A stretch of 64,000 bases of DNA from Lichenicoccus sp965276875 (lineage in GTDB: Bacteria > Pseudomonadota > Alphaproteobacteria > Acetobacterales > Acetobacteraceae), in assembly GCF_965276875.1 (NCBI RefSeq), contig NZ_OZ255701.1, positions 806,001-870,000 on the forward strand. Reading direction: 5' to 3'. The notes under the pieces were generated by a model. It saw only the letters and a program-made list of their open reading frames with translations, was not told the origin of the DNA and did no database searches. Positions within the stretch are counted from its first letter, which is position 1, and the number at the start of each line of letters is the position of its first letter. The position numbers were made by a program, and so were the translations under genes. Below are positions 1 to 9,500 of the stretch, piece by piece.

Positions 1-1
1 G

Positions 2-808
2 ACGACACCCGTCGGCGGCGGATTCAAGTCCATCAACGTGACCTTGCGGCAGGAATTCGAACTCTATGCAAACCTGCGGCCGGCCCGCACACTGATCCCG
101 GGCGGCCGCTTCGACAACATCGACATCGTCCTGGTGCGTGAAAACCTCGAAGGCTTCTACGCCGCGATGGAACACTACATGCCGATCGGGCACGATCCGA
201 AGGCGGTGGCGATCTCGTCGGGATTCAATACGCGCACGGAATGCCGACGCATCGTTCGTTACGCCTTTGACTACGCCCTGCGTAACGGCCGCAAAAAGGT
301 CACCATCGTCCACAAGGCAAATATCCTCAAGGCGCTAACCGGGCTGTTCCTCGATGTCGGCCGCGAGGTGGCGGCCGAGTACGAGGGCCGCATCGCGATG
401 AACGATCGGATCGTCGACGCCTGCGCGATGCAGCTCGTGCTCGATCCGTGGCAATATGACGTGATCGTCACGACCAACCTGTTCGGCGACATCCTGTCGG
501 ATCTTATCGCGGGCCTGATCGGTGGTCTGGGCATGGCGCCGGGTGCCAATATCGGCACGGACTGCGCGATCTTCGAGGCGGTGCACGGGTCGGCACCCGA
601 TATCGCCGGCCGGGGGGTCGCCAATCCGCTGGCCCTCCTGCTCGCCGCCGAAATCATGTTGCAGCATGTCGGGCGAGGCGATCTCGCCAACCGGCTCAGT
701 GCCGCGATCAACGAGACGGTTCTGGTTGCCGGCATACGCACCCGCGATCTCGGCGGCGATGCCGACACCGCCGGCCTGACCGCAGCGATCAGGCAGCGTG
801 TCGCATAA
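2..808 (+). CDS. Isocitrate/isopropylmalate dehydrogenase family protein, probably NAD-type isocitrate dehydrogenase (5' partial)
   Basis: The reading frame is open from base 2, so the gene begins before the window; 268 C-terminal residues are present. It belongs to the beta-decarboxylating dehydrogenase family, which oxidatively decarboxylates isocitrate (TCA cycle) or 3-isopropylmalate (leucine synthesis). Visible family marks are TTPVGGG and LRQEFELYANLRP near the start, the substrate-binding VRENLEGFY stretch, the Lys of VHKANI, the metal-binding Asp residues in TTNLFGDILSD, and EAVHGSAPDIAGRG in the cofactor region. The LYANLRP and VRENxEG forms resemble NAD-dependent isocitrate dehydrogenases more than LeuB, but the N-terminus is missing and homoisocitrate or tartrate dehydrogenase cannot be excluded. 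No partner gene follows in the same direction within 90 bases. Confidence 0.85.
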   Translation, partial: TTPVGGGFKSINVTLRQEFELYANLRPARTLIPGGRFDNIDIVLVRENLEGFYAAMEHYMPIGHDPKAVAISSGFNTRTECRRIVRYAFDYALRNGRKKVTIVHKANILKALTGLFLDVGREVAAEYEGRIAMNDRIVDACAMQLVLDPWQYDVIVTTNLFGDILSDLIAGLIGGLGMAPGANIGTDCAIFEAVHGSAPDIAGRGVANPLALLLAAEIMLQHVGRGDLANRLSAAINETVLVAGIRTRDLGGDADTAGLTAAIRQRVA

Positions 809-900
809 AGCCCAGACAATAAAATCCGACCCCGCGTTCACCGGCTGGTGACAATTCCGGCTGCATTCTTGGTGCCTTACTGGAACCAGGACTGCACGCG

Positions 901-1743
901 GTGTCGGGCTTTCTCGTCAGAGACAAACTATTCGCAGGCCAGGACCGCACGTCCCAGGGCCCTGCGTACCCGGGCCCTGCGGCCTTGGGCCGCGCATCGC
1001 GCGCAAAGGCCAGCGTGGGCGAACGCACGCACGCCTCCCTGCTGTTCCAGCCACGGTATCAGCTTGCCGACGGTGGCCTGGTCGCCATCGAGGCTTTCGC
1101 TCTACGTCCTCGAACAGCTTTGCACGGCGCCCGCGAGCCCGGCCGTGACCTCGGACGCGACGAGGCGATGCTTCGGCATGCCGGCCGTCTGATCGCCCAC
1201 GCCACGCTGGTGTCGACGCCCATCCTGTCGCTGCGCGTGACCGAAGCGCAGGCAGCCTCCGGCGGTCTTGCGCGCTTGATAGCCGATATGCTGGCAGAGA
1301 CCGGCCTGCCCCCGTCGCGCCTGGAACTGGAGTTCAGCGAGGCATGCCTGCAAACCGATGAGCCGGAGTTGCTCTATCTGCTGGCCGCTCTCGCCGACCT
1401 TGGTGTGAGCGCCGTGTTGGGCGGCTTCGGCGCCCACGTCTCCAGCCTGACGCTCCTACGCCGTCGCAGCCTGGCTGGCCTGCTCACAGGTCTGAAGCTG
1501 CATGGCCTGCTGGTCAGCGACCTTGATGCCGGGGGCGCGGACGATGCGTTTCTTGGCGGCCTGGTGGCAACCGCGCATGCGCTCGGCCTGCTGGTCATCG
1601 CCGAGGGCGTCGCCTGCGGCTCGCACGAAACCCGCTTACGCGACGCTGGATGCGATCAGGCGCTTGGACCCTGGCTGGGCGGGGCGCAACCGGCCCTCGA
1701 CGCAATCAGAACCTGGCGCCTGGAGCAGGATCGGGCCTCGTAA
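901..1743 (+). CDS. Degenerate EAL-domain protein, probably catalytically inactive
   Basis: A 280-residue protein whose residues from about 45 onward align by eye with the c-di-GMP phosphodiesterase EAL domain. The signature Glu is kept but reads EAF; the LELEFSE strand corresponds to LELEITE; VIAEGV is kept; GCDQALGPWLGGAQP matches the GCDxxQGxxxxxP end. The catalytic DDFG motif is GGFG here, the Asn of the early NxS strand is replaced (LRVTE), and the LKID Asp is His (LKLHG). Loss of these metal ligands suggests that it binds c-di-GMP or a protein partner rather than hydrolysing c-di-GMP. The GTG start at 901 is uncertain, because the first 40 residues look unstructured; GTG 1015 is an alternative. 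No GGDEF or sensory domain is attached. Confidence 0.7.
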   Translation: MSGFLVRDKLFAGQDRTSQGPAYPGPAALGRASRAKASVGERTHASLLFQPRYQLADGGLVAIEAFALRPRTALHGAREPGRDLGRDEAMLRHAGRLIAHATLVSTPILSLRVTEAQAASGGLARLIADMLAETGLPPSRLELEFSEACLQTDEPELLYLLAALADLGVSAVLGGFGAHVSSLTLLRRRSLAGLLTGLKLHGLLVSDLDAGGADDAFLGGLVATAHALGLLVIAEGVACGSHETRLRDAGCDQALGPWLGGAQPALDAIRTWRLEQDRAS

Positions 1744-1747
1744 GGAC

Positions 1748-2074
1748 CTAGCGCCAGAAGCCACTCACTGCGGCGGCGAGCATTCCCAGCCGTGGCGTGA
1801 CCAGACGGTCATTTCCATGACGCAGCTCCGCGGTCAGCAGACAAACGGAAGACGCCGAAAGCAGCGCCGCACCCAGCCGCTGCGTTGAGCCGGTCATCAG
1901 GAGTGCTGCACCAAGCAGTTCAGATACGCCGATTGTCTGCATATCCTTGCGCTTCCAGCCCCAGCTTGCGAACAGGCGTTCCTGCGGCTCGACCGCGATC
2001 AGCTTGCTGATCCCCGCCGCGGCAAAACCGATGCCGACAATGCTCTGCCAGATCGGGGGCTTGCTGGTGGACAT
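1748..2074 (-). CDS. Small DoxX-like membrane protein
   Basis: A 108-residue protein with about three to four hydrophobic segments (around SIVGIGFAAAGISKL, IGVSELLGAALLM, and the C-terminal LGMLAAAVSGF). The order 'helix ending in a Lys, then a GxxELLGA helix' resembles the DoxX/DoxD-like family of small membrane proteins, whose biochemical role is poorly defined. The start at 2074 is chosen over a longer frame from 2143 because AAGGAGAG lies about 9 bases upstream. It ends 4 bases from the convergent EAL gene. Which DoxX subgroup it belongs to is not clear from reading alone. Confidence 0.6.
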   Translation of the reverse strand: MSTSKPPIWQSIVGIGFAAAGISKLIAVEPQERLFASWGWKRKDMQTIGVSELLGAALLMTGSTQRLGAALLSASSVCLLTAELRHGNDRLVTPRLGMLAAAVSGFWR

Positions 2075-2360
2075 AATGGGTGCTCTCCTTTTCGACCCCA
2101 ACGTCCCGTCTCGGTAGCGGTTCATCCAAGCCTGGTCGTTCATGTTAATATGAAGTGAATAGACGGATCTAAGGTGTTATATCGTTGCCGTAGCGCACGG
2201 ACTTGCATAGGATTCGTGTCGACGGAGAAGACACAAGCATTACAACTCAACATGGAAGAATACTTACCTTATACTTGTAGTTTGTTTCTGCTCTGCTCCG
2301 GGCATGCGTCGGCCGGGCGCTGAATTTACCGGATTGTCACTCCAGAGCCCTGAATCTCTC

Positions 2361-3314
2361 ATGACACAGCTGTCTGTTCTGTCGCACGGCCGCCCGCTCG
2401 CACCGGAACTCATCGGATTAGCGCTCCGCGCAACCAGGCACGTGCTCAAATCCGCGGCCCTTCGTGCCCTCGCGCATGCCCCAGTGTCGATCAACGTCGC
2501 CGCCCGTGCGATGAAGAAGTACCGTTACACCTTCGGTTATTGGCCCAACATCCTGTTCCCCGGCACATTCAACGAGAAGCTGCAGGCACGCAAGATCTTC
2601 GACCGGCGTCCGATCCTGGCACTTTGGGCCGACAAACTCGCGGTACGGACCTATGTGGTGGACAAGACGTCCGACCCCTCACTGCTCCCTCGGCTGCTTC
2701 ACGTCACAACGGACCCGACCGATATTCCGTTCGACCGACTGCCGTCCCGCTATGTCGTCAAGGCGTCCCATGGAAGCGGCTGGGTCCACATCGTTCAAGA
2801 CGGCGCTGCCGTCGATTCGCGGGCCGTGATCGAAACCTGCCGGCAATGGCTCGCGCTGAACTATTACGATATCAACCAGGAGCCGCTCTATCGCCGCATT
2901 ACGCCGCGCATCCTGATTGAGGAATTTCTCGACGACGGCACCGGCGAGCCGCCGGACGACTACAAATTCTATGTCTTCGGCGGCAAGGTGCGCTTCATCC
3001 AGGTGGACATGGCCCGTTTCGGTCAACCTCCTTTCAGGCATCAACGCAACATCTATGATCCGAACTGGACCCTGCTGCCGGTCACACTGACCGTCGAACC
3101 ATATCCCGGAACGCTGGAACGACCGCCCGCGCTGGATCGAATGATCCAGATTGCCGAGACCTTGGCCGATGCCACGGATTTCGTCCGGGTCGATCTCTAT
3201 GCGGTCAATGACACGGTCTATTTCGGCGAGATGACGCCGTCCTCGGGCAACGGCTTCAACAAATTCTCACCTGTTTCCTACGACCAGGTCTTCGGCAGCT
3301 TCTGGACCGGCTGA
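2361..3314 (+). CDS. TupA-like ATP-grasp protein
   Basis: A 317-residue protein resembling the TupA-like ATP-grasp family (teichuronopeptide synthesis protein A type), found in polysaccharide and capsule loci and thought to ligate amino acids to sugar or peptide acceptors. Seen in order: the entry motif FPGTFNEKLQARK, DKLAVRTYV, the ATP-binding strand YVVKASHGSGWV, the lid region ITPRILIEEFLDD, DDYKFYVFGGKVRFIQVD, and the metal-binding end VRVDLYAVNDTVYFGEMTPSSGNGF with the typical Glu and Asn-Gly. A longer start at 2304 is possible; neither start has a clear Shine-Dalgarno. It stands alone upstream of a tRNA gene; the polysaccharide locus lies 16 kb away, so a role there is inference. Confidence 0.75.
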   Translation: MTQLSVLSHGRPLAPELIGLALRATRHVLKSAALRALAHAPVSINVAARAMKKYRYTFGYWPNILFPGTFNEKLQARKIFDRRPILALWADKLAVRTYVVDKTSDPSLLPRLLHVTTDPTDIPFDRLPSRYVVKASHGSGWVHIVQDGAAVDSRAVIETCRQWLALNYYDINQEPLYRRITPRILIEEFLDDGTGEPPDDYKFYVFGGKVRFIQVDMARFGQPPFRHQRNIYDPNWTLLPVTLTVEPYPGTLERPPALDRMIQIAETLADATDFVRVDLYAVNDTVYFGEMTPSSGNGFNKFSPVSYDQVFGSFWTG

Positions 3315-3322
3315 GACCGCGA

Positions 3323-3397
3323 TGGTAGCGGCGGACGGATTTGAACCGCCGACCAAGGGATTATGATTCCCCTGCTCTACCGCTGAGCTACGCCGCC
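3323..3397 (-). tRNA. tRNA-Met (CAU anticodon)
   Basis: Read on the minus strand it folds as a normal cloverleaf: 7-bp acceptor stem beginning GGCGGCG, D arm GCTC-AGCGGTA-GAGC, anticodon stem GGGGA/TCCCT around the loop ATCATAA (anticodon CAT), T arm with GGTTCAAAT, and an encoded CCA at 3323-3325. The first acceptor pair is G-U. The anticodon stem-loop GGAATCATAATCC is like alphaproteobacterial elongator tRNA-Met; a lysidine-modified tRNA-Ile2 has the same genomic anticodon and is not fully excluded. The initiator is excluded because it lacks the three G-C anticodon-stem pairs and the C1 mismatch. Confidence 0.9.
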
Positions 3398-3508
3398 GCA
3401 CCTGGCCCCTTTGGCGCACCGCGCCAGGCAGGCGGTCCAATATCGTCGTGCCCCGGTCAAGTCAACCATCGGCTTGCAGTCCGTGCCGCGGCCTGTACGA
3501 GTGCGTCC

Positions 3509-4660
3509 ATGCATGAAACCCTGCTCAACTTCCTGATCAATTTCCGCCATTGGCTGGACTGGGCGCCGGCCCCGCTTGCCTCGGCCATCGTGCTGATCGC
3601 CGTCGCCCTGGCGGCGCTGCTGCTCAGCCGGCTGATTACCAACGTCCTGCTGCGCTTCCCCGGCGAGCGCGGCGCCTTCGTGCGGTCGTTCGCCAAGGCG
3701 GTGCGCAGGCCGATGCGCGGCTTCATCATCATCGTCTCGGTGGGTGCCGCCCTGCCTGCCGCGGGGCTGCGCTATGCCTGGTTTGCCGCGATCGCCCAGG
3801 CGCTGCTGGTCACCCTGGTGCTGCTGCTGGGCTGGGGCGCCGTCATCGCAGTACGGGTCTCGGCGGACGGCTATTTGTCACGCTTCAAGACCACCGAGGA
3901 GGACAACCTCCAGGCGCGAAAGCACATCACCCAGGTCGGCATCCTGCGACGCGCGGCCGACATCCTGATCTTCGTGGTCACGGTCTCCGCCGCGCTGATG
4001 ACGTTTGCGCCGGTGCGGCAATATGGCCTCAGCCTGTTCGCCTCCGCCGGCGCCGCCTCGCTGATCGTAGGGCTCGCGGCACGGCCGTTGCTGACCAACC
4101 TGATCGCCGGCGTGCAGATTGCCATCACCCAGCCGATCCGCATGGAAGACGCCGTGATCGTCGAGGGCGAGTGGGGCTGGATCGAGGAGATCACCTCGAC
4201 CTATGTCGTCGTCAGGCTCTGGGACTGGCGTCGGATGATCCTGCCGATCTCCTATTTCCTGGAGAAACCATTCCAGAACTGGACCCATAATTCCGCGGCC
4301 CTGATCGGTTCGATCTTCTTCTTTCTCGATTACCGGGTGCAGGTCGAGGCCCTCCGCGCCAAGTTGCTGGACGTCGTCAAGGACAGTCCGCTGTGGGACG
4401 GCAAGGTGGTCAACCTGCAGGTCAGCGACGTGATGGAACATACGGTGCAAATCCGCATGCTGGTCAGTGCCCGCAATGCCCCGCAGACCTGGGATCTCCG
4501 CTGCGAGGTGCGCGAGAAGATCCTGCGTTACCTGCAGGAGGAATGCCCCGAGGCGCTCCCCCGGACACGCGTTCGCATCGGTGATGACCCGGCACCCCGC
4601 GCCACCCCGCCGAACGGCGTGGCACCCACGGGAGCGATCAGGCCGCCCACCCAGGGTTGA
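3509..4660 (+). CDS. MscS-family mechanosensitive ion channel
   Basis: A 383-residue inner-membrane channel that would open under membrane tension to release osmolytes. Four or five hydrophobic segments occupy roughly the first 200 residues. The last (FASAGAASLIVGLAARPLL) is the Gly/Ala-rich pore helix TM3 of the MscS family, followed by the beta domain (ITQPIRMEDAVIVEG, WGWIEEI, YVVVRLWDWRRMILP, and the NWTHNS turn) and a mixed C-terminal domain. The start ATG 3509 is preferred: a longer frame from 3341 would run across the tRNA gene on the other strand. The last about 30 residues are Pro/Arg-rich and probably disordered. Confidence 0.88.
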   Translation: MHETLLNFLINFRHWLDWAPAPLASAIVLIAVALAALLLSRLITNVLLRFPGERGAFVRSFAKAVRRPMRGFIIIVSVGAALPAAGLRYAWFAAIAQALLVTLVLLLGWGAVIAVRVSADGYLSRFKTTEEDNLQARKHITQVGILRRAADILIFVVTVSAALMTFAPVRQYGLSLFASAGAASLIVGLAARPLLTNLIAGVQIAITQPIRMEDAVIVEGEWGWIEEITSTYVVVRLWDWRRMILPISYFLEKPFQNWTHNSAALIGSIFFFLDYRVQVEALRAKLLDVVKDSPLWDGKVVNLQVSDVMEHTVQIRMLVSARNAPQTWDLRCEVREKILRYLQEECPEALPRTRVRIGDDPAPRATPPNGVAPTGAIRPPTQG

Positions 4661-4666
4661 TCGGGA

Positions 4667-5545
4667 TCAGGCGCCGCTGAGTTCGGTCTCTGGCCGCGGT
4701 GATCCTGCCTCTGGCTCGGCACTGCGCCGTTCACGTGGTGGGCGTGGTGCGCGTGGAGGCCGGGTCGCAGTTGCTGAACGTCTCTCCGCGATGGGGCTCT
4801 CTGGTTCAGTGCGGGCCTCCTCCGGCTGCAATGCGAGCGGCGGCTCAACCGGCGGCTGCGCGAGTGCCGGTTGGCTGGGCGCGACCTGGGTCTGTGCTGG
4901 CTGGCTCTGTGCTGGCTGGGTCTGGGCTGGCTGGGTTTGGGCTGGCTGGGTTTGGGCTGGCTGGGTTTGGGCCGGCTGGGTTTGGGCCGGCTGGGTTTGG
5001 GCCGGCTGGGTTTGGGCCGGCTGGGTTTGGGCCGGCTGCGTATAAGGCGCTGGTGCGGGCGCACCGCCGGAGATCAGCGGATCCTCGCCGCCGCGATCCT
5101 CCGGATCCTGCTCGTCCATCGAGCGGCCACGCTGCTGATTGTTGACCTGCGGCGCGCCCCAACCTTGCTGTCCAGATTGGTTCTGCTGTCCAGATTGGCC
5201 TTGCTGTCCAGGCTGGCCCTGCTGCGCGGATTGACCTGGCTGAGCTCCTTGGCCTTGCTGAGCCGCTTGAGCTATCGCATTGATAATGCGGAAGTAATGC
5301 TCCGCATGCTGGAAGTATCCTTCCGCCATGACGCGGTCGCCGGAGCTGGTCGCATCGCGTCCGAGTTGCAGATACTTCTCGAACAGCTGCTGGGCGGTTC
5401 CGCGTATCCGGAGATCCGGCCCATTGCTGTCGAACACATGGTTACGATTAAGAGGAATTTGGCCATTATGATGGCGTATCGGACTGCCGCCCCCGCCACC
5501 GCCGCCCGGACGATGGTTACGGCCTCGCATGCGTTTCATGTTCAT
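4667..5545 (-). CDS. DUF4167 domain protein with a (TQPAQ)n repeat tract
   Basis: A 292-residue protein. The first about 90 residues are the alphaproteobacterial DUF4167 domain: RMRGRNHRPGGGG, then NRNHVFDSNGPDLRIRG, and AxQLFEKYLQLGRDA...AEGYFQHAEHYFRI. The family's function is unknown; the basic N-terminus suggests nucleic-acid or ribosome contact, which is inference. The centre is Gln/Gly-rich (QQGQ units), followed by ten 5-residue units of the TQPAQ type encoded by a 15-bp tandem repeat, and an Arg/Pro/Glu-rich tail; all of this should be disordered. It follows prmC, matching the usual prfA-prmC-DUF4167 order of alphaproteobacteria. The start is ATG 5545 or 5539 (MKRMRG); longer frames upstream have no family similarity. 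Confidence 0.85.
   Translation of the reverse strand: MNMKRMRGRNHRPGGGGGGGSPIRHHNGQIPLNRNHVFDSNGPDLRIRGTAQQLFEKYLQLGRDATSSGDRVMAEGYFQHAEHYFRIINAIAQAAQQGQGAQPGQSAQQGQPGQQGQSGQQNQSGQQGWGAPQVNNQQRGRSMDEQDPEDRGGEDPLISGGAPAPAPYTQPAQTQPAQTQPAQTQPAQTQPAQTQPAQTQPAQTQPAQTQPAQSQPAQTQVAPSQPALAQPPVEPPLALQPEEARTEPESPIAERRSATATRPPRAPRPPRERRSAEPEAGSPRPETELSGA
4891..5040. repeat. 15-bp tandem repeat, ten units
   Basis: Ten consecutive 15-base units, plus-strand consensus TTTGGGCCGGCTGGG with drift at the left edge (TCTGTGCTGGCTGGC, TCTGGGCTGGCTGGG). On the minus strand each unit encodes Thr-Gln-Pro-Ala-Gln inside the DUF4167 gene. The near-identity of the right-hand units suggests recent expansion by slippage, so copy number probably differs among strains. 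Confidence 0.95.
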
Positions 5546-5826
5546 AAGTCTGTCGCAGCACTTTCCTGATTGACGAGGCCCCGATTCGTCCGGATGTCCT
5601 GAAGACCAGCGCCCCTGTCCTCGAAGCAAACGAGAGGGTGCTGATCGCGGAAAACCCGGGTGCCGTTCAAAGGCCGACCGTGTCCGAACCCTGCGCCAGA
5701 CATCCAGGGGGATCATCGATCCAACAAACCTGGCGCCCGTAAGACAGGTCCACGGCATGCGGACCAAATCTAAACGCACTTTATGGTAGTCCCCCGCGGT
5801 AGGCCTGCCAAATGGTTTCTGACCAT
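5546..5826. other. Gap between prmC and the DUF4167 gene
   Basis: 281 bases without a convincing gene. No Rho-independent terminator was recognised. It may carry the promoter or leader of the DUF4167 gene; a weak AGGAAAG lies 12-18 bases ahead of ATG 5545. Confidence 0.4.
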
Positions 5827-6687
5827 TCAGGCGTAACGCAGCGTGACTGCCCGGTCCAGACCACCAAGATCGGGCTGCAAGGCGATGAACGCAAGACCGC
5901 ATGCCTCGGCAATCGCGCGAACCGGGCCGGACTGCCCGGCGCCAACTTCCAGGATCGCAAGACCACCGGGCTTCAACAGTCTCGCAAGACCAGGGAGGAT
6001 GATCCGGTAGGCCGCAAGCCCGTCGGCGCCGCCATCGAGGGCGGTGCGCGGTTCGAAATTGGCCACCTCCGGCATCAGTCCGGCGATCGACTCCGATCGG
6101 ATATAGGGCGGATTGCTCAACACCAGGTCAAAACCGGCGTTGGCCTGGGCGGAACCGACGGCCTCGCCCCAATCGCCGCACAGGAAGGCACTGCGCGACA
6201 CCAGCCCGGCGCGGCGCGCGTTCGACGCCGCAAGCCGGCACGCCGTCGCGGACACATCAATGCCAAGCCCCCAGGCGGCGGGATACTCCGACAGACAGGC
6301 GAGCAACAGGCAGCCGGTGCCGCAACCGAGATCGAGCATGCGCAACGGGCGCGTCCGCTCCGGCCATTGCCGCAATGCGCTCTCGACCAGCGCCTCGCTG
6401 TCGGCGCGCGGGATCAGGGTGGCCTCCGAGACCGCAAGATCGAGCGTCCAGAAGCCCCGCTCTCCGGTGATGTAGGCAAGCGGCTCGCGCAGCGCCCTTC
6501 GCTCGACATAGTCCGTAAAGCGCGCGCGTGCATCGGGCGAGACCACCCAGTCGCCGGCGTGCGGCGCCATTACACGCGCCTGGCGGCCGAGCGCATGCGC
6601 CAGCAGCAGCCTCGCCTCGCGCGGCGCCGACGGGATCCCGACCAGATCCAGTCGACGACTGGCACAGGCGATCAGTCCGGCCGCCAT
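5827..6687 (-). CDS. prmC: Peptide chain release factor N5-glutamine methyltransferase
   Basis: A 286-residue SAM-dependent enzyme that methylates the Gln of the GGQ motif of release factors RF1/RF2. The N-terminal helical domain (about 1-85) carries PLAYITGERGFW; the Rossmann domain has MLDLGCGTGCLLL (SAM loop), GIDVSATAC, the catalytic SNPPYI motif that binds the target glutamine, and EPRTALDGGADGL. ATG 6687 has AAGG 5 bases upstream and is preferred over GTG 6705. Its substrate gene prfA lies upstream on the same strand but separated by an oppositely oriented gene, so the usual direct prfA-prmC coupling is broken here. Confidence 0.95.
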   Translation of the reverse strand: MAAGLIACASRRLDLVGIPSAPREARLLLAHALGRQARVMAPHAGDWVVSPDARARFTDYVERRALREPLAYITGERGFWTLDLAVSEATLIPRADSEALVESALRQWPERTRPLRMLDLGCGTGCLLLACLSEYPAAWGLGIDVSATACRLAASNARRAGLVSRSAFLCGDWGEAVGSAQANAGFDLVLSNPPYIRSESIAGLMPEVANFEPRTALDGGADGLAAYRIILPGLARLLKPGGLAILEVGAGQSGPVRAIAEACGLAFIALQPDLGGLDRAVTLRYA

Positions 6688-6726
6688 ATGGCCTTGGTCA
6701 GGCACGCCGTCCTATCCTGCCATGCC

Positions 6727-7182
6727 ATGAACCGAACGCCGATCGCCTGCGCCATGCTGGCCCTGTTCGCGGCCACGGCCGCGCGCGCGGCGACTTTCAC
6801 CGTGCATGACGTGCGCTCGGCACGCGAGATCGGTGAAATCACGCGGCTGTATGTCGACGACAGGCTCGCCGCCTCCTTCACCCTCGATGCCGCCACCAAC
6901 GAGCTGACCGCCACGGTGCAGGTCTCGGCACACGTGGGTCCCGAAGGCCACGACCGACACAGCTACGCGCTGTGCGGCACGATCACGATCCGCTCGCCGA
7001 CGGGCGGCGAGGAAATACACGAAGTCAACGCCAGCGGGCTGCTCTACGACCCTGACCACCAGAGCTTTGAGGCACTCGGTGCCGCGGATTTCACCCTGTT
7101 CTATCTGTCCGACCCGGCCGATCCCGGTGCCGTCGAGGTGATCCGACAGCGCTCCGGCCTGTGCCGAACGCCGATCTCCTAA
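6727..7182 (+). CDS. Secreted protein of unknown function
   Basis: A 151-residue protein with a clear Sec signal peptide: a Arg-containing N-region, the hydrophobic core ACAMLALFAATA, and an ARA-A cleavage site near residue 21. The mature part is acidic and beta-rich in appearance (ATFTVHDVRSAREIGEI; RLYVDDRLAASFTLD), with two Cys (in ALCGT and GLCRT) that could form a periplasmic disulfide. I do not recognise the family. It is encoded opposite to, and between, prfA and prmC, leaving 18 bases to the convergent prfA stop. The secretion signal and sensible codon use support it over the minus-strand frame through the same bases. Confidence 0.65.
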   Translation: MNRTPIACAMLALFAATAARAATFTVHDVRSAREIGEITRLYVDDRLAASFTLDAATNELTATVQVSAHVGPEGHDRHSYALCGTITIRSPTGGEEIHEVNASGLLYDPDHQSFEALGAADFTLFYLSDPADPGAVEVIRQRSGLCRTPIS

Positions 7183-7200
7183 TCCCCCGCCGGTCGACAC

Positions 7201-8255
<1,055 letters not shown>

Positions 8256-8259
<4 letters not shown>

Positions 8260-9500
8260 GCACTCCGCCCAATCGCCGCCACGAGCCCTTCGAGCGCCAC
8301 CTCGCTCTGCGTGCCACTGCCCAGATGCTTGAGCTGGGCGCAGTCGCGCGCGACCTCGTCGGCACCGATGATGACCGCGAAACCCGCGCCAATCCGGCTG
8401 GCGCGCTCCATCCGCCGCCGCGCATTGCCGCGATAGGCCATCTCGGCACGTATCCCGGCGTGGCGCAGCATCGACAGGGCCTTCAGCGCCGCTGGCTCCG
8501 CCTCCTCGCTCAGCGGCACCACCGCGACCGGCACCGGCGCCGCTGGCGGTGCCGCAAGCAGCATCCCCAGCCGCTCGATCCCGCCGGCCCAGCCGATTGC
8601 CGGTGTCGGCGGACCGCCCATTTCCGCCACCAGCCCGTCGTAGCGGCCGCCGGCCAGCACCGTGCCCTGTGCGCCGAGCGACCCGGTGACGAACTCGAAG
8701 GCGGTGTGGCTGTAATAATCCAGCCCGCGCACGATCCGCGGGTTCTCCTCGAACGCCACGCCGAACCGCACCAATGCCGTGCGCAGCCCGTCCCAAAACC
8801 GCCGCGCGTCGTCCGTCAGGCTGCGCTCGATCAGCGGCGCTCCCGCCATTAGTGCCTGGTCGGCGGCCGACTTGCTGTCGAGGATGCGCGCCGGGTTGCG
8901 CTCCAGACGCGCCTGGCTTTCCGCCGACAGGTTCTCCTTGACCTCCCGGAAATAGTCGACCAGCCGCTGCCGCCAGGCCAGCCGGCTTTGCAGATCGCCC
9001 ATGGTGTTGAGGTGCAGCACGGTCTCGCCGGCAATCCCCAGCGCGTCCAGGATGTCGCGCGCGAGTGCTATGGTCTCGGCGTCGGCCAGCGGCTCGGCGG
9101 TGCCGATCAACTCGGCGCCGATCTGATGGAACTGCCGGTAGCGGCCCTTCTGCGGCCGCTCGTAGCGAAACATCGGCCCGGCATAGAACACCTTCTGCGG
9201 CAGCGACTGGGTCAGGCCGTTGCTGACCAAGGCGCGGCAGATCGCCGCCGTCCCCTCCGGCCGCAGGGTCAGCAGGTCGCCGCCGCGATCGGCGAAGCTG
9301 TACATCTCCTTGGTGACGACGTCCGACGTCTCGCCCAAAGTGCGCGAGAACACTCGGCTGTCCTCGAAAATCGGTGTCGACCATTCGTCGAAACCATACG
9401 CCCCGGCGATCCGACGCGCAGTCTCGACCACATGGATGTGCCGGCGCTGCTCCTCACCGATCAGGTCGCGGGTGCCGCGGACCGGACCAATCTGCTCCAT
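8256..9500 (-). CDS. hisS: Histidyl-tRNA synthetase
   Basis: A 414-residue class II aminoacyl-tRNA synthetase charging tRNA-His. Seen: N-terminal PVRGTRDLIGEE, motif 1 around the GFDEWSTPIFE strand, motif 2 as MFRYERPQKGRYRQFHQIGAE, the histidine-specific RGLDYYSHTAFEF (HisA motif), GGRYDGLV, and GWAGGIERLGML as motif 3; the C-terminal anticodon domain ends with AQLKHLGSGTQSEV. ATG 9500 shares a TGATG junction with the ispG stop; TTG 9503 is the alternative. Middle gene of the ispG-hisS-prfA operon. Confidence 0.97.

Noticed and set aside
3341..3508. Extended N-terminus of the MscS channel
   Set aside because: It would overlap the tRNA-Met gene on the other strand and has no family similarity; ATG 3509 begins the channel.
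4471..5145. Plus-strand proteins made of repeated Trp-Ala-Gly or Gly-Phe-Gly-Leu units
   Set aside because: Other-frame readings of the 15-bp repeat of the DUF4167 gene; no start signal or conserved flanks.
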